This document shows positions 5,613 to 11,290 of a DNA stretch of 11,290 nt, in pieces. Numbering within the stretch: position 1 is the stretch's first letter; each line of letters begins with the position of its first letter. The DNA is from Anaerolineae bacterium (GTDB lineage Bacteria > Chloroflexota > Anaerolineae > B4-G1 > SLSP01): NCBI GenBank assembly GCA_016927095.1, contig JAFGNI010000184.1, positions 1 through 11,290 of the forward strand, written 5' to 3'. The notes beneath the pieces are model-generated. The model was not told where the DNA came from and did not search any database. It saw nothing but the letters and a program-made list of their open reading frames with translations. The position numbers and the translations under genes were made by a program.

Positions 5613-7837
5613 CACGATCCGATCTGCAAACTATCCAGAAGTCTGGTTGCCAGATCAGCCATCGTGGCAAGGAACCGCGCCCGGCTGTGTTGCGCCTCCT
5701 CGACCATCGACCTATGGATCTCCCAGAGCGTCAGATCAACGCTACTATCGCTCTTCTCCGGCACATAGACTTGCAGATCACCATCAAAGGCGACCCGCGT
5801 CATCGCTCGGAGCTTCGCGTCCACCTCGCTACGGGTATCAAGCGCTTTAGCGACCGCCGCGATGTCCTTCGTCGAGTATGTCTTGACATCCAGTGTGACG
5901 ATATCCTGTGCGGCATGGCCCAACGATGTGGCAAGTTGATCCGTGAACTCGCGCAGCGAATTTCGTAATCGGTTGAACTGGTCGCCCAGCCCAAAGGCGA
6001 CGGCAGCATCTGCGTCCAGGACGGTGACCCGGGTAGCGGCCTCCGCAGCGAAGCTCTCCCGCCCTCGAGGTCGCAGGGCAGCCTCAGACCACGGGCGGGC
6101 CCACGGAGGCCCCGCAAATGGCCCAACGCCGGCGGTGGCCTGCGTTGTGTCTGCAGCAGGCACCTCTACCTCAGGTTCCGGCGTCTTGGGCTCCGGTAAC
6201 GTGACGACTCCCGTGTCCTGAAGACCCTCAGGCTCGGTCTTCTCGTATCCGAGGGGAAGCCGCACGGCGGGGTCTCCGAGGACGACATAGCTTCGCGCGT
6301 CGTTATTCGCGGTCCAGCGATGCGCCAGTTCGTAGTCATCGATGTGCTCGGGATCCCACTGCATCTCCTCAAGATCTGCACTCAGATCAGAGCTGATCTC
6401 AGCATAGCGCATATTGAAGCTCGCATCGGTGGCCAATCCAACAGGTGCACCGTTCATCAGTGTGCGCATTGCGGTGATAAAGGACTGGTGCTCGAGCAAT
6501 CCGCTCGGCGAGATGAATGAATAGCCCCAAGCACGCTCAACATGGCCAAGCACTGCCAACGCTCCCCGCATCAGCAGCTGCTGTGGGAGCGCCGCGGTGA
6601 AGGCCTGCGGGGCAATCTTCTCCCGCACCTTGAACGCCTGGGCTGCAAACTGGTCCAGCTCCGGCGTGCCGGCGCCATAGCAGGCAAAGAAGAACGCCAT
6701 CATGCCAAGAAGGTCGGCCCCTTCGGCAACATCCTCGCCTGTGAAGTAATGCTCGCGCGCCACATCCCGCCCCGCTCCAGGCCAGTCCTGACAGAGCAGA
6801 GCGCCCTGGTGTCGTAACTGGGCGGGATGCCCAGCGGGGAACTCGATACCGTGGCTGGCGGCAAATAGGAGCGCGGGCTTCTGGGCCGGATCACCGCCAA
6901 GAAGCGCTCCCAGACGCTCGCGAGTCGCCTGTCCCTCACCCAAGACTGGTTTCTCGACATCCCACGGATGGGACAGCGCCAGGTCGTTCCCCACCATCTG
7001 CTGAGAGAGATTCTCATAGAGAGGCTGGACTAGATACTGAGCGCTCAGCTTGGTCGCCTTGTCGCCGGGGTTCATGGGAGCGAAGAACGCTGCCCGGCGG
7101 GGAACGATACCCGCTTCCGAGCGGCCACCTTCTGCCGCAACCACCGCGCGAGCATATAGATCGTAGGCTTCAATGTCGCTCCCGAAATCCAGGCGACCGA
7201 CGCCGCGCATTACGTCCAGCTGGTACTGGAAACCATAGGGGATCTGTTCGGGTGTACCCACCAGCAGCACATAGAAGGGCATCTCATACGGGTCAACGAG
7301 GCCCGGCCCGACCCCGAGGCGTTCCAGGAACTGGTCCTTGCGCTCACCGGGGCGGTAGGCGTCGCTCCCTTCATAGAGCCTGAATAGGTCGCCGGCCTGA
7401 GCGCGTCGCAACTCAAACAGGGGCTCCAGGGCCTCCTTAATCTCCTCCCGTAACCTCGGGTGCATATCCGCGGGGAAGATCGCCGCCCATCCCATATCCG
7501 CAACATCCGCGGGATCACCAGCACCTGGCTTCACCGGATACGCAGCCCGATCACCTGCCTTACGGCGCAGCTCCTCCTGCCGCGCAGCATCCTCGGCCAC
7601 CCGCAGTGCGGCCTGTGCCTCGGTTACCCGCGTCAGCCGATCTTCCACCGTGGTAAGCCCGGCAAGGAGTCTTTGCTGATCCACAAACTCGCGGTAGTCC
7701 TGAGGCGATGGCACACCGCGGATGAGCCGGGCAAGTTTCTGGCTCGAAAGGGGCGGCTGTCCATATCTGCCGGTAACGGCGTTGACACCATTGAACACCA
7801 GGTCACCTGCGAACAGCGCTCTCAACTCATCGGACAT
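5612..7837 (-). CDS. C25 (gingipain)/caspase-fold peptidase-like protein with extra C-terminal domain (741 aa)
   Basis: A large cytoplasmic protein, with no signal peptide, of the clan CD cysteine peptidase type. From the N-terminus: a short beta element F-N-G-V-N-x-V-T-G-R-Y-G-Q-P-P (about 16-29); a charged coiled-coil-like helix (about 55-100); a W-A-A-I-F-P segment (117-122); YVLLVGTPEQIP followed by GRLDFG (189-219), which resembles the C25 pattern; the histidine motif AASHGIEF (H329); the cysteine motif FFACYGAG (C386); GHVERAWG (431-438); and the terminal VLGDPAVRLP (519-528), like the GDP motif of C25 enzymes. A Pro/Glu-rich linker (about 549-586) leads to a C-terminal domain (about 605-741) that recurs as the free 130-aa protein. 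Start ATG 7837 was chosen over an upstream one because AAAGGAG lies 8 nt before it and it fits the paralogue. It follows the 764-aa paralogue by 60 nt. Substrate unknown. Confidence 0.85.
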   Translation of the reverse strand: MSDELRALFAGDLVFNGVNAVTGRYGQPPLSSQKLARLIRGVPSPQDYREFVDQQRLLAGLTTVEDRLTRVTEAQAALRVAEDAARQEELRRKAGDRAAYPVKPGAGDPADVADMGWAAIFPADMHPRLREEIKEALEPLFELRRAQAGDLFRLYEGSDAYRPGERKDQFLERLGVGPGLVDPYEMPFYVLLVGTPEQIPYGFQYQLDVMRGVGRLDFGSDIEAYDLYARAVVAAEGGRSEAGIVPRRAAFFAPMNPGDKATKLSAQYLVQPLYENLSQQMVGNDLALSHPWDVEKPVLGEGQATRERLGALLGGDPAQKPALLFAASHGIEFPAGHPAQLRHQGALLCQDWPGAGRDVAREHYFTGEDVAEGADLLGMMAFFFACYGAGTPELDQFAAQAFKVREKIAPQAFTAALPQQLLMRGALAVLGHVERAWGYSFISPSGLLEHQSFITAMRTLMNGAPVGLATDASFNMRYAEISSDLSADLEEMQWDPEHIDDYELAHRWTANNDARSYVVLGDPAVRLPLGYEKTEPEGLQDTGVVTLPEPKTPEPEVEVPAADTTQATAGVGPFAGPPWARPWSEAALRPRGRESFAAEAATRVTVLDADAAVAFGLGDQFNRLRNSLREFTDQLATSLGHAAQDIVTLDVKTYSTKDIAAVAKALDTRSEVDAKLRAMTRVAFDGDLQVYVPEKSDSSVDLTLWEIHRSMVEEAQHSRARFLATMADLATRLLDSLQIGS
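5615..5983 (-). other. C-terminal domain of the 741-aa protein, shared with the 130-aa protein
   Basis: This region encodes roughly the last 123 residues of the 741-aa peptidase-like protein. It aligns end to end with the 130-aa product of 4396-4788 but has no counterpart in the 764-aa paralogue, which ends shortly after its GDPAVRL motif. The domain is thus a separable module joined through a Pro/Glu-rich linker. Confidence 0.72.
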
Positions 7838-7897
7838 CTTCAGGCTCCTTTCGCGCCTCCTGATCGAAGTCAAAGGATCTCCTGCGACCAGCCAGAC

Positions 7898-10192
7898 TCA
7901 GCCAATCGAAGCCGTTCCAACGGCCCTCGACTCCCGCGTGCTCCCCTGTCCCTGAGTGATCCCAGAGGCGCTAAGCCGCACGGCAGGATCGCCGACTATG
8001 ATATAGCCGCGGGCATCATTGTTGGCCGTCCACAGCTCGGCCAGGCGATGTGCATCGTCTCGGGTAGGAGGGTCGGATAGCTGGTCATACAGGTACGTCA
8101 ACTCGGTCGCGATGGCCGCATGCCGCATATTGAAGAAGTCCAGCGCCGAACCCACCGGATGACCAGTCAGCAGCCGCTCGATTGCACTCGCGTAGACCTC
8201 GATATGTTCTCGCTTCCGGCTCTGCATCCCTTCAGGTCGGACCATTGCTTCCGACAGGAACGATAATCCCCACAACCGCTCCACATGACTTATCACCGCC
8301 AACGCACCGCGATCCCTTAGGGCCAACATCGCTTTGGGTAATGCAGCGACAAACGGCGTCTTGGCAATCGTTGTCGCTCGCTGTCGGAACTCGGAACGGT
8401 GGTACTCATCAGTCTGAGGCGTGCCCGCACCGTAACATGCAAAGAGGAACAGAATCGTTCCGCGCAGGTTGACAGCATCAGTAACGTCTGCTGCAGAGAA
8501 ATAGGCACCTGATGGTACAGCGCCACGCTTCCTCGACCAATCCTGACACAGCAGCGCCCCTTGCAGATCTCTTTGGCGGGGGTCATCTGCGCCGAACTCG
8601 AGCCCATGTGCAGCGGCAAACACCAGGGCGGGCGCCGGCGTGAGATGCAGGAGCCTAAGGAGATTACCCTTGGTCGTCTTCTCGGGTGCAATCCGGATGA
8701 TCTGCCAGGAAGAGCCCAACGTTCTCGCCCTGAAATGCTGAGCTAGCGGCGCCACAAGATGATTGGACGACAAAGTCGTCGCCGCATCGCCCGGATGGTT
8801 GGTCCCGAAGAATACGAGTTGCGATCCGACGTCGCCGGGCCGTTCCTCAACTGACGTCACATTTAGCGCATAGTTGCGGTAGGCGTCCAGGTTGTCACCA
8901 AAGTCGAGACGCCCAGCAGCATACTGCACGTCCAGCTGATATTGAAACTCGAAGGGGATCTCCTCCGGGCTGCCCACAATCAGCAGGTAATAGGGCACTC
9001 CCGTGCTCTTGGGATCCGCCGGATTAGCTGCGTCGGCGTTGCGTGGGGGACGCCGCAGAAACACACTGGCGGTGTCACCGGGGCGATACCCGTGACGACC
9101 CGCGTAGATGCGATAGAAGGGTCCTGCCTGCTGCTGTCGCCGGTTCAGAAGAGGCGCTAGTGCCTTGAGTATCGACTGGCACAGATCCTCCGTCATCGAG
9201 GCTGGGAAGATGATGCCCCAGCCGGACTCCTCGAGTCTCCGGGGATCAACCCATGGCACGGTGCCCATCTGTCCGGTGGCACTACGCCGAAGCTCATCCA
9301 ACCAAGCGCGCATAGCTTCGTGGACATCGGACGATCGCAGCGGTTGTCTGACCCGTCTCAGAGCGGTCAGTACGCCACGCAGCCCGTCCACGATCTCATG
9401 CCAGGAGTCAAACGCGCCCGCCGCCGATAGGGTAGCAAGGCGCTGTCGTGCTTCGGAGGTCGTTGCTCTACCTTCGCTACGCAGACCGCTGAGCGTACCG
9501 AGCCTGTGCACGAGCACTCGGAGGGGACCGGCGATCACATCGGCCCCGGGCAGCACCTTGATGGAATCCACCGGGAGCTCATCAAGGGCGCCGCAAAACC
9601 CCTCAACCCAAGCAGAACGGAGGATGCCCTGCCCGTCGACGGCTCCTGGGCCATCGTCAGACAGGTAGTTCCTTCGCAGTGCCACCAACGTCTGATCGAA
9701 ACGCGACTCAAGGGTCGAACGGAGAACTACGGGGTTTTCGGTTCCGCCACCGGCAGCCTGATCGAACAACCACTGCGCTAGCGTGCTGCCTTGTCCTGCG
9801 CTCAGGGACTTGACGATCCGGCTGAAAGTCTCCACAGGTTCCTGTTTGAGCCTGTCCGCCAAGATCTTGACATCCCCGGGGAGCGGCTGTGACTTACCTC
9901 CAAACAGGATTGTGAGCAGCTTACGCGCCGACTCGTGGTACCAGACCTCAGGTGCTTGTCCACCGGCCTTGAGGAAGCCCACGATGTCCTTTACGAGAAA
10001 CTCCACCACAGCCAGGACCTTACGTTCTCCCGCTGCCCGGTGGCTCAGCTCGCGCTGGAGGTCACGCAGTTGCCGCACGGAATTATAGCGATCCGCCAGA
10101 ACGCGGTCGGTCAGAGCCTCGGCCGTCACGGGTGCCAGCCCGTAACCACCCGTCGCACCATTGATGCCGCTGAAGTAGAGTTTCTCGGTCAC
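7898..10192 (-). CDS. C25 (gingipain)/caspase-fold peptidase-like protein with long helical N-terminal region (764 aa)
   Basis: Paralogue of the next gene and first in the cluster. Numbering from GTG 10192: an N-terminal element Y-F-S-G-I-N-G-A-T-G-G-Y-G (about 6-18); a mainly helical region of about 290 residues (25-315) that is much longer than in the paralogue; W-G-I-I-F-P (325-330); YYLLIVGSPEEIP to GRLDFG (401-432); the histidine motif FAAAHGLEF (H529); the cysteine motif LFACYGAG (C586); ISHVERLWG (634-642); and IIVGDPAVRL (731-740). It lacks the C-terminal domain of the paralogue. No signal peptide is visible, so cytoplasmic action is likely. The GTG is preferred because the paralogue begins at the same point; the frame extends upstream to a TTG (10291) through an Arg-rich stretch without a ribosome-binding site, and even the GTG has only a weak one. 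Peptidase activity is inferred from the His/Cys dyad; the trigger and target are unknown. Confidence 0.83.
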   Translation of the reverse strand: MTEKLYFSGINGATGGYGLAPVTAEALTDRVLADRYNSVRQLRDLQRELSHRAAGERKVLAVVEFLVKDIVGFLKAGGQAPEVWYHESARKLLTILFGGKSQPLPGDVKILADRLKQEPVETFSRIVKSLSAGQGSTLAQWLFDQAAGGGTENPVVLRSTLESRFDQTLVALRRNYLSDDGPGAVDGQGILRSAWVEGFCGALDELPVDSIKVLPGADVIAGPLRVLVHRLGTLSGLRSEGRATTSEARQRLATLSAAGAFDSWHEIVDGLRGVLTALRRVRQPLRSSDVHEAMRAWLDELRRSATGQMGTVPWVDPRRLEESGWGIIFPASMTEDLCQSILKALAPLLNRRQQQAGPFYRIYAGRHGYRPGDTASVFLRRPPRNADAANPADPKSTGVPYYLLIVGSPEEIPFEFQYQLDVQYAAGRLDFGDNLDAYRNYALNVTSVEERPGDVGSQLVFFGTNHPGDAATTLSSNHLVAPLAQHFRARTLGSSWQIIRIAPEKTTKGNLLRLLHLTPAPALVFAAAHGLEFGADDPRQRDLQGALLCQDWSRKRGAVPSGAYFSAADVTDAVNLRGTILFLFACYGAGTPQTDEYHRSEFRQRATTIAKTPFVAALPKAMLALRDRGALAVISHVERLWGLSFLSEAMVRPEGMQSRKREHIEVYASAIERLLTGHPVGSALDFFNMRHAAIATELTYLYDQLSDPPTRDDAHRLAELWTANNDARGYIIVGDPAVRLSASGITQGQGSTRESRAVGTASIG

Positions 10193-10362
10193 AACGTCGC
10201 TCTCGCCTCGCGTTCCGCCAGCTGCGCGCGCCCAACGCTTCAAGAAGGCCCGTGGTCGCCTCCGTGCACCGCCCCGCCAGCCGGGCGTCAACGGCTGCGG
10301 AGCGATGACACCACGCTAGCGGGATCTCAGGGGCACCGCGTCACCACACCAGAACCGTTTGC

Positions 10363-10391
10363 AGTATAGCACACCAACCGAGTCATTGCAA
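10363..10391 (-). promoter_or_regulatory. Extended -10 sigma70-type promoter of the peptidase cluster
   Basis: On the minus strand TTGCAA (10391-10386, 4 of 6 to TTGACA) is followed after exactly 17 nt by TATACT (10368-10363, 5 of 6 to TATAAT). TG one base before the -10 box gives an extended -10 element. The start would be near 10356, well upstream of the chosen GTG. Confidence 0.72.
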
Positions 10392-10465
10392 CGTACGATG
10401 CGCAGTCGTTGTGTTGCATGATGGCGACAGTTACGAGACGGTTACAGACGCTAATCCCCCACGGG

Positions 10466-10493
10466 TTGCTGAAGACACGCTCTGCCCTACAAT
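10466..10493 (+). promoter_or_regulatory. Probable promoter of glgX
   Basis: TACAAT at 10488-10493 matches TATAAT at 5 of 6 positions. TTGCTG at 10466-10471 is a weak -35 box at 16-nt spacing. Transcription would start near 10500, giving a leader of about 32 nt. Confidence 0.55.
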
Positions 10494-10518
10494 AGAAGGG
10501 CGTAACAGCTAACTGCGA

Positions 10519-10526
10519 AGAGGTGA
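10519..10526 (+). promoter_or_regulatory. Ribosome-binding site of glgX
   Basis: AGAGGTGA lies 5 nt before the ATG at 10532 and fixes that start. The frame before it shows no GlgX-like sequence. Confidence 0.75.
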
Positions 10527-10531
10527 TCACT

Positions 10532-11290
10532 ATGCAGCCTGATTGCTGGCCCGGCAGGAGCTACCCGCTGGGGGCTACCGTTTATCCTACGGGCACCAAC
10601 TTCAGCCTCTTTTCGAAGAGCGCCAGCGCCGTGGAGCTACTGCTGTTTGATGATCCGGACGAGGATGCGCCTCGCCACGTTCTTCAATTGGAACCAGGCC
10701 GATGTCGCACCTACTACTATTGGCATACGTTCGTGCCTGACATCGGGCACGGCCAGTTGTACGGCTATCGAGTCCGCGGCCCGCATGATCCCGAGCGGGG
10801 CCTCAGATTTGACGGCGAGAAGCTCCTCGTCGATCCCTATGCACGAGCTGTGGCCCCCAGCAGCCGCTTCAGTCGGGCCGCCGCTGCACGCCCCGGCGAT
10901 AACTGTGGTGTAGGCGTCAAGAGCGTCGTTGTTGATCCGGCCCTCTATGATTGGGAGCTCGACGTCCAGCTCGACCGACCCTATGCCAGTACCATCATCT
11001 ACGAGATGCACATACGTGGCCTGACCCAGCATCCCAACTCCGGTGTGCCCGCCATGAGACGGGGAACCTATTTGGGCGTGATCGACAAGATCCCGTATCT
11101 GCAGTCGCTGGGGATCACGGCTGTCGAACTCCTACCGATCCAACACTATGATGAGCAGGACGCACCTGCCGGACTCACGAATTACTGGGGGTACAGCCCT
11201 ATCGCATTCTTCGCCCCGCATCAGGGCTATAGCTCCGACAGCAGGCCGCTGTCCGCCATCAACGAGTTCCGGGATATGGTCAAGGCGCTA
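10532..11290 (+). CDS. glgX: Glycogen debranching enzyme (GlgX/isoamylase type), partial, 3' end outside window
   Basis: GlgX-type enzymes hydrolyse alpha-1,6 branches of glycogen in the cytoplasm. The first 253 residues are present. They contain the N-terminal CBM48/isoamylase domain (about 8-140), opening with YPLGATVYPTGTNFSLFS and carrying YGYRVRGPHDPERGLRF (77-93) and LLVDPYARAV (98-107). The start of the GH13 catalytic barrel follows, with YEMHIRGLTQHP (157-168), LGITAVELLPI (193-203), NYWGYSPIAFFAPH (217-230) and an FRDMVKAL ending (246-253). These match bacterial GlgX closely. The catalytic aspartate and glutamate lie beyond the right edge, so activity and full length cannot be judged. 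The gene diverges from the peptidase cluster and has its own promoter and ribosome-binding site; no functional link to either neighbour cluster is evident. A trehalose-pathway TreX/isoamylase is the alternative name. Confidence 0.93.
   Translation, partial: MQPDCWPGRSYPLGATVYPTGTNFSLFSKSASAVELLLFDDPDEDAPRHVLQLEPGRCRTYYYWHTFVPDIGHGQLYGYRVRGPHDPERGLRFDGEKLLVDPYARAVAPSSRFSRAAAARPGDNCGVGVKSVVVDPALYDWELDVQLDRPYASTIIYEMHIRGLTQHPNSGVPAMRRGTYLGVIDKIPYLQSLGITAVELLPIQHYDEQDAPAGLTNYWGYSPIAFFAPHQGYSSDSRPLSAINEFRDMVKAL

Larger units (their letters stand above)
10193..10531. other. Divergent intergenic region with back-to-back promoters
   Basis: These 339 nt separate the leftward peptidase cluster from rightward glgX. 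They hold one promoter on each strand, whose outer hexamers lie about 75 nt apart. The leftward transcript would have an unusually long untranslated leader of about 165 nt before the GTG, within which an in-frame TTG (10291-10289) is the only alternative start. I see no other gene here. Confidence 0.65.

Noticed and set aside
10385..10417. Inverted-repeat-like sequences TGCAACG and CGTTGTGTTGCA near the cluster promoter
   Set aside because: Only five contiguous base pairs match across the centre, which is expected by chance in this length of sequence.
10637..11032. 131-codon minus-strand frame opposite glgX
   Set aside because: The plus strand encodes unmistakable GlgX motifs throughout this interval, and the minus frame has none.

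Overview
The window is bacterial, of moderately high GC by eye with a GC-leaning third codon position, and lacks RNA genes and insertion sequences. Gene style suggests a Chloroflexota-like or similar non-proteobacterial lineage: a trimeric AroH-type chorismate mutase, a Thermotoga-type (type I-beta) DAHP synthase, a compact unfused aromatic operon, and a pair of large cytoplasmic C25/caspase-fold proteins. The taxonomic guess is an inference with low certainty. All complete genes read leftward (minus strand). Only the last gene, glgX, reads rightward and runs off the right edge.

Region 1 (1-4204, minus strand) is an operon for phenylalanine and tyrosine synthesis. In transcription order it runs: a sigma70-type promoter (4177-4204), a 33-codon leader peptide with a Tyr/Phe-rich run (4039-4140), a 14-bp intrinsic terminator (3980-4014), then aroH (chorismate mutase), pheA (prephenate dehydratase), aroF (DAHP synthase), tyrA (prephenate dehydrogenase) and aroA (EPSP synthase, running off the left edge). 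Genes are coupled by ATGA/GTGA overlaps or gaps of 3-37 nt. The leader contains all four mutually exclusive pairing segments of a classical ribosome-mediated attenuator. The segment 1 hairpin arm starts right after the Tyr/Phe codons, so this looks like control of the whole pathway by charged tRNA-Tyr/tRNA-Phe.

Region 2 (4396-10368, minus strand) is an apparent four-gene transcription unit of unknown function behind an extended -10 promoter (10363-10391). It encodes two paralogous gingipain (C25)/caspase-fold proteins (764 and 741 aa), each with a visible His/Cys dyad. A 249-aa protein of unknown family follows, with three copies of an S-P-x-x-S-Y-x-x-G motif, and then a 130-aa protein homologous to the C-terminal domain of the 741-aa peptidase. 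The set looks like a modular peptidase-plus-partner system, possibly in signalling, defence or regulated proteolysis. It is the best candidate for an undescribed system here.

Region 3 (10466-11290, plus strand) is a divergent promoter and the first 253 codons of a glycogen debranching enzyme (GlgX).

Two places need caution. The aroA frame stays open to the left edge but stops resembling EPSP synthase about 110 nt before it, next to a perfect 10-bp inverted repeat. The start codons of the peptidase genes were chosen by ribosome-binding site and paralogue alignment rather than by longest frame.
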